The notes under the pieces are model-generated. The model saw nothing but the letters and a program-made list of their open reading frames with translations, searched no databases and had not been told where the DNA came from. The position numbers and the translations under genes are program-made. Below, one piece after another: positions 10,160-20,171 of a stretch of DNA of 64,000 bases. The first letter of the stretch is position 1. The number at the start of each line of letters is the position of its first letter. Source of the DNA: Xanthobacteraceae bacterium (lineage in GTDB: Bacteria; Pseudomonadota; Alphaproteobacteria; Rhizobiales; Xanthobacteraceae); the NCBI GenBank assembly GCA_019745775.1, contig JAIESR010000006.1, positions 310,001-374,000 on the forward strand, read 5' to 3'.

Positions 10160-10250
10160 CTGACATCGAGGCGGCCAAGTTCTCCGCCGCCTATGCGTGG
10201 CCTACGCGCAGTCCATGGCATCCCGGATCAAGGCGTTCACGCCGGAATCG
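10160..10250 (+). pseudogene. decayed fragment of a third MmgE/PrpD copy
   Basis: The stretch GACATCGAGGCGGCCAAG and what follows, to ATCAAGGCGTTCACGCCGGA, matches 9556-9650 of the neighbouring gene but has lost bases, so the frame is destroyed. It encodes recognisable pieces (EAAKFSAAY, IKAFTPE). The rest of the 9967-10344 gap has a partial CTCCCTCTCCCC...GGGGAGA repeat at about 9998 and nothing else I can support. Confidence 0.6.
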
Positions 10251-10344
10251 CCGCATTGTCGGATATTTGCAATGATCTTGCCGCCGCCGGCATGTGCATG
10301 ATCAATCCCCGAACGATGACGCAAAGGTCGAAACCCATCTCGCG

Positions 10345-11253
10345 TCACTTCGCGGCTGTACACTGCAAATCGGCGCCGATCGTCAGTGGACCCGTATAGG
10401 CCGTCTTCAGCTCGGCGATGGCGGGCTCGAGGTTGAACGGGCCGACGTGGCTGACAATGAGATGGCCGATGCCTGCCTCTTTCGCGACTCGCCCAACGAC
10501 TTCCGGTGCCGCGTGCAACGGGCTCTTCGCGCCCGCGGGAATGGCGAGGTGCATGATCAGAACGTTGGCGCCCTTGGCGAAGTCGATGAACTTGGGATCG
10601 GTTCCGGTCTGGTCCGAACTGAACACGACCGACACGCCCCTGGTCGTCGCGCGATAGGCCAGCGTGGCCATCGGTCCGTGAGGAATGCCGAACGCGGTGA
10701 CAGTCAACCCGTCCTTGTCGTGCACCGTCGTCGCTTCCGCCTTCGTCACGTCGACGACCGTCACATCGAGCAACACGCCGCCTCCGGTGGGGCCTTGCTT
10801 GGCGCCGAGCACCGGGCCCAGCAACTGGAATGCGCCGGTCTTCTCGTCGAACAGGCGGCTTAGAAACGTCTTGAAATCGGGCGCAGCATTGTTGCCAGAC
10901 GGGCCGACGATGGGAAGCGGCTCCTTGCGGGAGTTATGGCTGAGCCACAACAATGCGGGCAGGTCGGAGACGTGGTCGGGGTGAAGATGACTGATGCCGA
11001 CCATCGCGAGATCCGCGAGCCTGGCCTCGGCCTGCCCAAAGCGGCCGAACGCACCGCCTCCCATGTCGATCAGGACTTTCGATTGACCATCGATGCGGAG
11101 CAGATAGCTCGATGAGGACCGGAAGCGGTTGATCGCCGGACCGCCGGAACCGAGGATCTGCACGGCCACAGGACCGACGTCACAGGTTTGCGCGGTCGCG
11201 GTCGAGAACGGTACGAGCAACGCTAGGGCTGCGATGGCTGCTGGTCGTTTCAT
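10345..11253 (-). CDS. exported metallo-beta-lactamase-fold hydrolase
   Basis: A 302-residue protein. ATG 11253 starts a signal peptide (MKRPAAIAALALLVPFSTATAQ), so it acts in the periplasm. The fold is shown by LIDMGGG and the metal-binding SHLHPDHVSD at about residue 85, with later ligands in FSSDQTG and SHVGPF. The layout resembles RNase Z/arylsulfatase-like MBL proteins, but the substrate is unknown. It lies 62 bp downstream of a secreted amidohydrolase on the same strand, probably in one unit. Confidence 0.8.
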   Translation of the reverse strand: MKRPAAIAALALLVPFSTATAQTCDVGPVAVQILGSGGPAINRFRSSSSYLLRIDGQSKVLIDMGGGAFGRFGQAEARLADLAMVGISHLHPDHVSDLPALLWLSHNSRKEPLPIVGPSGNNAAPDFKTFLSRLFDEKTGAFQLLGPVLGAKQGPTGGGVLLDVTVVDVTKAEATTVHDKDGLTVTAFGIPHGPMATLAYRATTRGVSVVFSSDQTGTDPKFIDFAKGANVLIMHLAIPAGAKSPLHAAPEVVGRVAKEAGIGHLIVSHVGPFNLEPAIAELKTAYTGPLTIGADLQCTAAK

Positions 11254-11315
11254 TGGGGCACCTTTTTTCGCTCGCCGGCTACCCGAGGAAGGCTGGCCGG
11301 ACGGCCCTGCGGCAA

Positions 11316-13004
11316 TCACAGGGCGCCATGCACGATCTTCCCACCAACCATGGTCATGACGGGCTGGATCTCGCGGATCTGGTCCACCGGAACCGTCAGA
11401 TAGTCGCGATCCAGAACGACGAGGTCGGCGAGCTTCCCGGTCTCCAGCGTGCCCAGGTCCTTCTCCATGAAGAGCAGATACGCGTTGGAACGCGTGTGTG
11501 CGATCAGGGCCTGCTCGCGTGTGATCGTCTCCTTGTGCAGCACCTTGTCGGGGAAGATGCGACCGGAGGTGTACTGCCAGAGCGTCAGGAACGGATTGAC
11601 GGTCGCAACGATGCTGCCGTCCGATCCCAGGCCGTACATGATCCCGCTATCGTGGATCATCTTCACCGGCGGCGTCTCACCCAGTGGGTTCAGCGGTTTC
11701 ACGACCTGATTGTGGAGCGCGATGACCCAACCCAGACGCTTGGCCTTCTCGAGGGATTCTTTCGTGATGAGGTCGGCGTGCGCGATGGTCCAGCGCAAGG
11801 GGGCGATCGGCGTGGTCTTGGCGATCTCCTCGGAAATCGACAGGTAGCCTTCGATCGTCGCGTTCACCATCAGGTGCTGATGGATCGGCCAGCCAGCCTT
11901 CGCGGCGGCAGTCGCGAGCTTGGCAAACTGGTCGTAGGCCACCTTCGGGAACACGCGCGAGGCGTTGAGGCCGCTATCCTGGATGCCTGGAAAGACGTGC
12001 TCGCCGATGCCGATGATGCCGAACCAGTCGTTGCGGTTGAGCGGCTTTTCTTTTTCGATCAAGGCCACGACCTCGTCGACTTCGGAAGCATCGCGCGCAT
12101 AGCGCTGCAGCGTCCAGAACACGCGTAGCGTCAGCGCCCCTGTGGCGTGCAAACCACTCAAGGGAGCATGCGTGCCATCGAGATAGCCGACATCGTAGAC
12201 GGTAGTGAGTCCCATGCTGTTGAGCATGGAGTTGTAAGCGCGGATCTGATCGGCCGGCAGCGGTGGGGCATCGGGCTCCTCCCGGTGCGCGTTGGGCTGC
12301 GAAAGCTGGGATGCCGCCGGCACCACCTCGCGAATGGGAATTGGCGCATAGCGCAGCGCCGCATACATCACGCGGCGGCCTTCGATATTCACAGTCTCGA
12401 TCGGCAGCTTGCCCTTGTACAATGCGCCGACATTTGGCGCGACCAGATCACGCGCCAGCGTGTTCATGTAGAAGGCGCTGTAGGTCTTCTGGATGAACAC
12501 GGGATTGTGCGGGGAAGCTGCATCCAGCTCCTCCAGCGTGAAACCGCCGGGCTTGTCCTGGAACTGCTGCTCGTGCCACCCGCCGATCACGAAAATCCAT
12601 TTGCCCCGGCCGGAGCCCGGCCCCAGCTCCTTCGCGCGCGCCGCGATTTTCTCCAGCGCAGCCTTGCGGGTGAGGACCCCCTCCAACCGCGTCTCGAACG
12701 GAGTGAATGTTGCGCCGCGCAGGTAGTGCAGGTGGTTGTCGATCAGGCCGGGGATGACGGTGCGGCCGGCGAGATCGGACTGCCGTGTGGCGGGGCCAGC
12801 GAGCTTCCTCACGTCCTCGTCCGTGCCGACGGCAACGATGCGGTCGCCGCGAATGGCGACAGCGCTTGCTATCGAAAAGCCGGAGTCGACTGTCACGATC
12901 TTGCCGTTGTGCAGAATGAGGTCGGGCGCCTGGGCGCTGGCCACGGGCACGGCAAACAGCATAGCAATGAAGCACATTGCCGTTCGCATCACGATATCAG
13001 CCAT
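11316..13004 (-). CDS. secreted amidohydrolase, YtcJ-like (Amidohydrolase_3)
   Basis: A 562-residue metal-dependent hydrolase. ATG 13004 after GGGGAGG begins a signal peptide ending VASAQAPD. Then come LILHNGKIVTVDSGFSI, IPGLIDNHLHYLRG (first metal-binding HxH), later His residues in QHLMVN and IAHADL, GLGSDGSI, and the C-terminal TLETGKLADLVVLDRDYL. This is the standard YtcJ layout. The family hydrolyses amide or cyclic C-N bonds; the substrate is not known. A close paralogue lies immediately upstream (13069-14701). Confidence 0.85.
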   Translation of the reverse strand: MADIVMRTAMCFIAMLFAVPVASAQAPDLILHNGKIVTVDSGFSIASAVAIRGDRIVAVGTDEDVRKLAGPATRQSDLAGRTVIPGLIDNHLHYLRGATFTPFETRLEGVLTRKAALEKIAARAKELGPGSGRGKWIFVIGGWHEQQFQDKPGGFTLEELDAASPHNPVFIQKTYSAFYMNTLARDLVAPNVGALYKGKLPIETVNIEGRRVMYAALRYAPIPIREVVPAASQLSQPNAHREEPDAPPLPADQIRAYNSMLNSMGLTTVYDVGYLDGTHAPLSGLHATGALTLRVFWTLQRYARDASEVDEVVALIEKEKPLNRNDWFGIIGIGEHVFPGIQDSGLNASRVFPKVAYDQFAKLATAAAKAGWPIHQHLMVNATIEGYLSISEEIAKTTPIAPLRWTIAHADLITKESLEKAKRLGWVIALHNQVVKPLNPLGETPPVKMIHDSGIMYGLGSDGSIVATVNPFLTLWQYTSGRIFPDKVLHKETITREQALIAHTRSNAYLLFMEKDLGTLETGKLADLVVLDRDYLTVPVDQIREIQPVMTMVGGKIVHGAL

Positions 13005-13068
13005 GGGTCTCATCCTCCCCTGCTCGAGCCAGGCTCCGTCCCCCAATGGGGGAGCAGTTGTCAATCGG

Positions 13069-14701
13069 TCATCGCTGTTTCTCGGTCTCATCGTGGACGA
13101 TTCTGCCACCGACAATGGTGATGAGCGCACGCAAGTTGCGGATTTCCGCGTCCGGTACCTGGCCGACATCGAGATAGTCGGCGCTGAGAACAGCAAGGTC
13201 GGCAAGCTTTCCGGGCTCGATCGAGCCGATGAGGTGCTCTTCGCGGAAGAACCAGCCGTTGGCGGCGGTGTAAAGTCTCAGCGCCTGCTCCCGTGTTATC
13301 GTCTGGTCCGGGTTGATGAGCTGCCCGCCGGCATTCCGACCTGTCACCATGTAGTAGATCATCGGCCAAGGATTCATAGTTGCGATCCGCGCGCCGTCCG
13401 ACCCGCCACCGACATTGGCGAGACCGGCCGCGATCAGCGAGCGGAACGGCGGCTTGGGGCCGGCGAACGCGATCGGATTGTAGTAGGGCGTCGCATGCGG
13501 CATTAGGCCGATGCCCAGTTTCTTGGCCCTCGCGATGCTCTCGTCGTCCATCCCGTAGAGGTGCATGAGCGACCAGCGCAGCGGCGCGATCGGCGTCTCG
13601 GCATTGACGCGCTCCCATACGTCCAAGTGCGCCTTTATCTCCCTAAGATTGATCACATGCTGCTGATAGGTCCAGCCGCGCCTGGCGGCGAGCTTGGCGG
13701 CGCGCTCGTAAAACTCCGGCAGCGGACTCATGGTCTGGAACTTGCGGTCCGCCAACCATTCGCCGAAGCCAACCACCCTCACCATGTCGGTTCCGAAGTC
13801 GCGGAACGCGTTGTCGAGCCGGCCTTTGAGCAGCGGCAGCTCCGGCTCGGTCTCCATGATCGGCAGAAACAAGCGGATCCTGAGCGGGACCTTGCCTTCC
13901 CGCATCAACTCCAGCATCGGCTCGTAGCCGGTTGCAGGATCCAGGTAGCCGCCCTCGGGGACCGTGCCGCCGTGGTCGGATATGGTGGTCAGCCCCATGC
14001 CGAGTGCGGAAGCCATCTGCCGCTCGGTCGCGCGCTTGATTTGCCCGTGCCCGCTGAACAATGGCGCCAGCACACGCCAGGCGGGCGATCGTATCGGGTC
14101 CTTCAGCGATCCTCCCGTCTGCGTCGACCTTCACCGCATTGGCTTCCAGGTAGGCCTTGGCGCGGCTGTTGACGCTGCCGGGACCGGAGTTGGAGACCGA
14201 GAGGTAGACTGGATGGTTGGGGGCCGCGCCGTCGAGCTCCGAGAGGCTCGGAAAGCGCTTCTCCTCGAACTGGCTCTCGCGGATGCCGCCGAGGGCGGAC
14301 AGCCAAGCCCCCTGCGGCGACCGCTCGGCGCGAATCTTGATACGTCGCAGTGCCTCGGCAACGGTGAACGCGGTCTCGAGCTCGCGCATGTCGAGGCCGG
14401 GGAGCAGCGCCGTGCGCAGGAAGTGCATGTGATTGTCGATCAGTCCAGGAACGACGCTGCGCTGGGCCAGATCGCGCTGCACCGTTGAAGGCCCGGCAAG
14501 CCTTAGCACGTCCTCGTTGGAGCCGACGGCAACGATGCGATCGCCTCGAATGGCGACAGCGCTTGCGATCGAGAAGCGGGCGTCGACCGTGATGATCTTC
14601 CCGTTGTGCAGGATGAGATCTGGCGCCTGGGCTTGGGCGAGGGGAGCCGCGGCGAGCAGTGCAGAAACGCCAAGCGCAGCACGAATCAAAACGTACTTCA
14701 T
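13069..14701 (-). pseudogene. second YtcJ-like amidohydrolase, frameshifted
   Basis: The 5' part starts at ATG 14701 (or 14731) with a signal peptide ending PLAQAQAPD and continues with the same LILHNGKIITVDARFSIAS and VVPGLIDNHMHFLR as its neighbour. The frame breaks near 14074: N-terminal reading GPDTIARLA, C-terminal reading RVLAPLFSGHGQIKR. Adding one C would join them. The C-terminal part keeps SDHGGTVPEGG, MHLYGMDDES, GGGSDGARIA and SIEPGKLADLAVL. It is a tandem duplicate, probably of the neighbouring gene, about 543 codons if repaired. A real pseudogene and a sequence error are both possible. Confidence 0.8.
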
Positions 14702-14821
14702 TGCGTCGCGCTTTCGTTCGATCTTGTTCATGCACTTAACCAGCAGACGGGCGCCGCATCAAGGCGGCCTCGGCGTCTCGATGCGCATCGAGGCGACCTG
14801 CTTTCAACGAAGCACGACACG

Positions 14822-15409
14822 TCAGCCGGGTGTTGCCGCGCGCAATCGCCGCCTGATCAACAGGAAGACCGCCATAACGCTGATGGCGCCCAGCGCCACA
14901 ACGATCAGACTGAGCGGCGAATCGGAATTTTCGATCAGGGCTGCTCGGCCTACATAGCCGATATACACAAAGAGAGCGGTCTGCGGAATGATGAACACGA
15001 AGGTCGTCAGCGCGAACGGCAGCAGACCGATCCGGGTAAGGCCGAACAGGTAATTCCCGACCGTGCTGGGTATCGGCGACGCGATCCGCATGAGCGCGAC
15101 GATCCGCCAGCCTTCTTTGTCGATTGCGTTCGCAATGGCGCGCAGGCGTTGATGCCGGTCGATCCGCGGCTGCAATCGAGCCGAGAAAAGATAGCGCGCG
15201 GCCAGGAAGGCAAGGGTTGCCCCGGCGGTGGCGCTCGGCACGATGACCGCAATGACGGACAAGCCATAGAGCGCGCCGGCACTCACGGCCAGCAGATTGC
15301 GTGGCATCAAAATGAAGTTTGCCACCACGAAGACCGACACCAGCACCGCGCCCGAGGCCACGGACAGCCCCTCGGTGGCGCGCAACCACTCGATCAATTG
15401 ATCGGTCAT
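14822..15409 (-). CDS. DedA/VTT (TVP38/TMEM64) membrane protein
   Basis: A 195-residue inner-membrane protein. ATG 15409 has GAGAGGA upstream. Hydrophobic segments lie at about 18-38, 48-75, 130-155 and 165-185. The VTT domain is indicated by ILMPRNLLAVSAGALYG near the first re-entrant segment and RIASPIPSTVGNYLFGLTRI (the G-x-x-x-x-P-x-x-x-x-N-type second half). Relatives act in lipid scrambling or drug and metal tolerance. No link to the neighbouring catabolic genes is evident. Confidence 0.8.
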   Translation of the reverse strand: MTDQLIEWLRATEGLSVASGAVLVSVFVVANFILMPRNLLAVSAGALYGLSVIAVIVPSATAGATLAFLAARYLFSARLQPRIDRHQRLRAIANAIDKEGWRIVALMRIASPIPSTVGNYLFGLTRIGLLPFALTTFVFIIPQTALFVYIGYVGRAALIENSDSPLSLIVVALGAISVMAVFLLIRRRLRAATPG

Positions 15410-15593
15410 GCCGGCTTGTTCCTCTCGACCGCACCATAGCAACCGGCGCGCCCGTGCCAAGGTCGTCGGGGGCCGGCCTGCCGAGGTTCAGGGGGCCTGA
15501 AAAGTGGCGCCGTGCGGGTGCGCCGGATGGCCGCGCCGGATTGTTTCCCGGATCGGGAGCGCCGACACTCGTTACGACGCCAGGGAGGGACTC

Positions 15594-17111
15594 ATGTCGA
15601 AAAAGGACAAAAACGCCACCGCCGCCGCATTTGACCGCCGGCAACTGGTCGGTGGCGGTGCGTTGGCGATGCTTGGCGCGGCCGGTCCCGCGCGCGCACA
15701 GGAGGCGCCGCGCGGGAAGGAAGCCCCGAAGGCCAAAGGCAAGTCCTCAGCCAATGCGGTGCGCGTCGGCCCGGCGATCGCCGACTTCGTTACGGGTTTC
15801 GACCTGAAGAACGCGCCGCAGCCGGTGGTCGACCGCGCCCGCGCCGTGTTTATCGACACCGTCGGCGTCATGCTCGCCGGCAGTCACGAGGAAGCCGCGC
15901 ATTTCATCGTGGCGATGGTGAAGTCGGAAGGTTCGTCGCCGCAGGCGTCGATCGTGCAGGAGAGCCTGCGTGCGTCGCCGCAGCTCGCGGCACTGGCGAA
16001 CGGCGTCGCCGCGCATGCGATGGACTACGACTTTACGTATATGCGCGCGCAAGCGATCGCGGCGGTGATCCCGGCGATCCTGCCGGTCGCCGAAACGGTG
16101 AAAGCGACGTCGGCCGAAATCGTATCCGCCTTCATCATCGGCGCCGAGGTGGCGGCGCGGATCGTGCGCGCCGATCAGGACGGGCCGATGTTCGACGGCT
16201 GGCACTCCACCGGCATGGTCGGCGTGCTGGGCGCGGCGGCGGCCTGTGCGCGGCTGATGCAGCTGCCGGCGGCAGCGATCCCGCATGTGATGGGCATCGC
16301 TGCCTCGCTGGCGTCGGGCTTCACCGCCAATTTCGCCACCATGACCAAGCCGCTGCACGCCGGCAATGCGGCGCGCAACGGCGTGCTTGCCGCGACGCTC
16401 GGCAAGGCCGGCTACACTGCCAACCCGGCGGCGTTCGAGGGCCGCAACGGCTACTTCCAGACGTTCGCCCGCGGCATCGACGTCTCCTACGACGGCTTCA
16501 AGGATTTCGGCAGCCGCTACGACCTCGTGAGCGGGCGCTATCGCTTCAAGCCGTATCCTTGCGGCGGGCTTACCCACACCACCATCGAGGCGGCGCTGGA
16601 ATTGCGCGAGCGCGTCGGCACGCGACTCGACGACATCAAGAGCATTCATTGCGGCGTCTCGCGCGCCGCCGGGCAACGCGCGTCGACCGCATATCCGTCG
16701 AACACGGAGCAGGCGAAGTTCAGCGTCGGGTACCTTGTGCCGTATGCGCTGGTGCACGGTGCGCCGCGGATCGCGGCGTTCACCGCCAAGGCGCTTGCCG
16801 ACGATCGCCTGAAAGCGATCCAGTCGAAGATCACCGCCGCCGTCGATCCCGAGCTCGGCCCCGGCGGCGACGACAGCCCGGCAAGAATCCGCATCACCAT
16901 GGCGGATGGCCAGGTGCACGAGGTGCGCAAGGACTTCTCCACCGGCTCGGTCAATCTGCCGATGACGCAGGCGCAGCTCGAGGAGAAGTTCTATGACTGC
17001 GCCGCGGTGGTGATGGACAAGGCCCGCGCGGCGAAGATCCTTGCGATCCTGAACGAACTGCCCAGCCGCGCGTCGTTCGACGACTTCTGGCCGCTGTTCC
17101 GCAAGGCGTGA
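15594..17111 (+). CDS. MmgE/PrpD family protein with Tat leader
   Basis: A 505-residue protein, intact paralogue of 8474-9966. ATG 15594 follows AGGGAGGG. The N-terminus has a twin-arginine-like leader (FDRRQLVGGGALAMLGAA, then ARAQ), suggesting export in folded form. The MmgE/PrpD domain spans about residues 60-500, with DTVGVMLAGSHEEAAHF, NGVAAHAMDYDF, TMTKPLHAGNAARNG, the active-site region FKPYPCGGLTHTTIEA and AKFSVGYLVPYALVHG. Family members dehydrate or isomerise hydroxy-acids such as 2-methylcitrate. The exported location and neighbours suggest a different, unknown substrate. Confidence 0.85.
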   Translation: MSKKDKNATAAAFDRRQLVGGGALAMLGAAGPARAQEAPRGKEAPKAKGKSSANAVRVGPAIADFVTGFDLKNAPQPVVDRARAVFIDTVGVMLAGSHEEAAHFIVAMVKSEGSSPQASIVQESLRASPQLAALANGVAAHAMDYDFTYMRAQAIAAVIPAILPVAETVKATSAEIVSAFIIGAEVAARIVRADQDGPMFDGWHSTGMVGVLGAAAACARLMQLPAAAIPHVMGIAASLASGFTANFATMTKPLHAGNAARNGVLAATLGKAGYTANPAAFEGRNGYFQTFARGIDVSYDGFKDFGSRYDLVSGRYRFKPYPCGGLTHTTIEAALELRERVGTRLDDIKSIHCGVSRAAGQRASTAYPSNTEQAKFSVGYLVPYALVHGAPRIAAFTAKALADDRLKAIQSKITAAVDPELGPGGDDSPARIRITMADGQVHEVRKDFSTGSVNLPMTQAQLEEKFYDCAAVVMDKARAAKILAILNELPSRASFDDFWPLFRKA

Positions 17112-17290
17112 CGGACTCACAGCCGCGTCGCGATCCATCTTGACTTGCGCATCGGCCGGGCGCGGAATGGATGCGCTGCGCCGACGCGTCGACTTCGAGC
17201 GTTTGCAATTGAGGCGCTCGTTGCGCCGCGCCGCACCGTAAGGCTCAATGAGAATAGCGCGCCACAAGGCGTGCAACGGGAGGTAATGCC

Positions 17291-18858
17291 ATGCGCTCAC
17301 CCGCTTTGCTGGGACTACTCGGATTCGTCCTCGCAATCTCCACCGCCGATGCCGCGACCATTTCCGGCACCGTGACCGGCCCCGACGGCGCGCCCGTGCG
17401 GGCCGCATTCGTGCAAGCCCGCCACGCCGGAATGAAGATGACGGTCAGCGTGCTGACCGACAACCAGGGCAAATACGTCGTTGAGAACCTGCCGGCGGGC
17501 GACTATCGCCTGTCGATCCGCGCGCCGGGTCTGCGCGCCGAGCCCAAGAGCGGCCTCAAGCTCGCCGCCGAGCAGAACGTCTCGCACGATTTCGCGCTGC
17601 AGAAGGGCATGGTGCGCTGGACCGATATCTCGATCCTGCAGGGCATCCAGCTTCTCCCCAACGCCCGCGGCAAGGACGTGCTGGTCAACGATTGCATGAG
17701 CTGCCACGGCTTCCAGGGCAAGATGGCGGCGACCGTGCGCGACCACGACGGCTGGCGCAACCGCGTCGAGTATATGCGCGAGGCGATGCGCGCCTCGCTC
17801 GCCGACCGCCGCGGCTTCAGCGACCAGCAGGCGGAGGACGTCGCGTTCTACATGAACGAGATGTTCGGCCAGGATTCGACCCTGCCGCGCTCGCCCACCG
17901 AGATGCCCGGTTACAAGGATACGCTGACGGCGATCCCGGACGAGGCCCTGCGCATCGTCTAGTGGACTACGAGATGCCGGGCCCCGACCGCTTCCCGTGG
18001 ACCGCGCATCCCGACAAGGACGGTACGTTCTGGATTCCGCAATACGGCACGTCGAACCGCATCGCGCATTTCAATCCCGCGACCGGCGAGATGAAGGAGT
18101 ATCGCGTGCCCAATCCGGGCCCGGCGCTGATCCATTCGGCGGTGCCGGCGCCCGACGGCTCGATCTGGGTGGCACAGGCCGGCTCGAAGAAGCTCGGCCG
18201 CTTCGATCCCGCGACCGGCCAGTGGGCGGAATACGAACACGACTGGCGCAAGCACACCATCGCGGCCCATCCTGACGGCACCATCTGGTCGACCGGCGGC
18301 CTGACGCGCTTCGATCCCAAGACCAAGACCTACACCATGATCCCGGAGGTGCCGACCGCCTACGGTATCACGGTCGATAAACAGGGCACGGTCTGGTTCA
18401 GCCAGATGGTCCGCGACGGCATTATCGGCAAGGTCGATCCCAAAACCCTGGTCGTGACCAAGTACATCCCGCCAACGCGCGATCGCACGCGGCGCATCCA
18501 GCTCCATGAGGACGGTTCGATCTGGTACGCGGTCTATGACAGCGACCGCCTCGGCCGCTTCGATCCGAAGAGCGAGACCTTCAAGGACTTCGCGCTGCCG
18601 GTGAAGAACACCAAGCCCTACGCGCTCGGCATCGCGACCGACGGCCAGATCTGGTACTCGTCGTACTACCGCGACGTGATGGGCAAGCTCGACCCGCAGA
18701 CCGGCAAGGTCGTCGAATATCCGATGCCCTATGCCGACAACGGCATGCGCGACTTCTTCGTCGACAAGGACGGCCGGATGTGGTTCGGCTCGCCGCCCAA
18801 CAACCGCGTCGGCTATTTCTACCTGTCGAACCGGCAGCGCAGCGCCGAAGCGCGGTGA
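17291..18858 (+). pseudogene. carboxypeptidase-reg/cytochrome c/Vgb-propeller protein, frameshifted
   Basis: The 5' part (from ATG 17291) has a signal peptide, a CarboxypepD_reg beta domain (TISGTVTGPDGAPVRAAFVQ...) and a haem-binding CMSCH motif near residue 135. It stops at TAG 17960-17962. The other frame goes straight on with DYEMPGPDRFPWTAHPDKDG and a six-bladed virginiamycin-B-lyase/NHL-like propeller with repeated GRFDP and DGxIW units, to 18858. At the junction GTCTAGTGGAC would read V-Y-V-D if one C were restored. The whole is a known three-domain periplasmic layout of about 520 residues, perhaps coupling binding or lysis of a ligand to electron transfer; that role is inferred. Confidence 0.8.
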
Positions 18859-18879
18859 ACAATAGTGTGAGGCGCCTGT

Positions 18880-19012
18880 GTCCCGGGCGCACAGCGGCAC
18901 GTAGTGCCGCTGTGCAGACCCGGGACCATTTCGAACTCCTATCTGAATTGCCGTTGAAACGGTCCCGGATCAGCAGTGCACCGCTTCGCGCTGCACCGCG
19001 TCCGGGACACGT
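18880..19012. repeat. two GC-rich palindromes
   Basis: Bases 18880-18926 form a near-perfect hairpin built on ACAGCGGCAC/GTGCCGCTGT with outer CCCGGG arms. A related unit lies at about 18960-19012 (GGTCCCGGATCAGCAGTGCA ... TCCGGGAC). They separate the convergent Vgb-like and Bug genes and could also stop transcription. Confidence 0.6.
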
Positions 19013-19033
19013 GCTTCCGGTCGTCGCGGACGG

Positions 19034-20035
19034 TCAGTCGTTCGCCACCGCGCGTGCCGCGGCAACGATGTCATCCGGCGTCGCGTAGATGTCGTCGAGG
19101 ATCTTCGTCGCTTCGGCCCCGAGCGTCGGGCTCACCGGCTGCCGCTGCTTGGCGGCGTCCGCGGCAAAGTCCGGGTCCTGCACCATGGCGGCAAAGGCTT
19201 TGCGCAGGATCGCCACGCGATCGTCGGGCACCGATATCTGCGCGACGAACGGCTTGCCGACGTCGCCGGCAGCCGACAGCACGCGCAAGATCCTGCGGGC
19301 GCGGTCATCCGCAAGCAGGTCGGCGGCGCTCGGGACATCGGCCGGCAGGTCGGGCGCCGTCGCCGCCGTCACGCGCATGATCGGCCTGATCCGGTTGTTG
19401 GCGATCCAGTGCGGCGGCAGGCTCGCCCAGGTCATGCAGCCGCCTTCGAGCTCGCCGCGCTCGACGGCGATGAAGCCTTCGGCCGATCCGGCATAGCCGG
19501 CGACGGAGTGGACGTTCACGTTGAAGAGCTTGCGCAGGATGCGCTGCTGGGTGTCGGACGACGTGCCGGGATTGGTGCGCCCCATGTGGATCTTGGGCAG
19601 GCGCTGCAAGTCGGCGATGCTCTTGGCCGGCACCGTGTGCCAGACATAACAGACCGCCAGGTCCTGCTGCACACTGCCGATCCATTTGAACTTCCGGAAA
19701 TCGATCGGGACCTTGCCCGGGGTCAGCAGCGAGTTGGTGATCTGGGTGTAGTCGAACAGGCCGATGACGGTGCCGTCTTTCGGCGCGTGTTTCTCAATGT
19801 GCTCGAGCGCGCGCAGGCTGCCGGCGCCGGGCATGTTGACCACGACGACGTTCGGCGAGCCGCGGATGTATTTGCCGATATGGCGCGCCACCAGGCGGGC
19901 GTTGATGTCGTAGCCACCGCCCGCGCTATACCCGACCACGATGGTCAACGTCTTGCCCTGATAGAAATCGTCGGCGTGGGCGCGCGGAACGCACAGCAGG
20001 AGCGCGGCGAGGGCGAATGCGACGACGGCGTGCAT
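19034..20035 (-). CDS. Bug/TctC-type periplasmic solute receptor
   Basis: A 333-residue protein with a signal peptide (VAFALAALLLCVPRAHA) and the Bug-fold pattern: FYQGKTLTIVVGYSAGGGYD, then ARHIGKYIRGSPNVVVVNMPGAGS and the lobe-closing VPDDRVAILRKAFAAMVQDP near the end. Such receptors bind carboxylates and similar ligands for tripartite tricarboxylate transporters. No TctA or TctB membrane gene is in the window, so it is an orphan receptor, as is common in this group. The ligand is unknown. Confidence 0.8.
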   Translation of the reverse strand: MHAVVAFALAALLLCVPRAHADDFYQGKTLTIVVGYSAGGGYDINARLVARHIGKYIRGSPNVVVVNMPGAGSLRALEHIEKHAPKDGTVIGLFDYTQITNSLLTPGKVPIDFRKFKWIGSVQQDLAVCYVWHTVPAKSIADLQRLPKIHMGRTNPGTSSDTQQRILRKLFNVNVHSVAGYAGSAEGFIAVERGELEGGCMTWASLPPHWIANNRIRPIMRVTAATAPDLPADVPSAADLLADDRARRILRVLSAAGDVGKPFVAQISVPDDRVAILRKAFAAMVQDPDFAADAAKQRQPVSPTLGAEATKILDDIYATPDDIVAAARAVAND

Positions 20036-20171
20036 CGGCGAATTCTAGAAGAACACCGTTTTGCGTTGCAATATGCGTGCGACATCGGACCGCCTGCTGG
20101 AATTGCAGGGCTCGCGCCGGGAAAAGCTGCTAAACTTGCCGGACGCGTCGCAATCGACGGACAATAAGACC

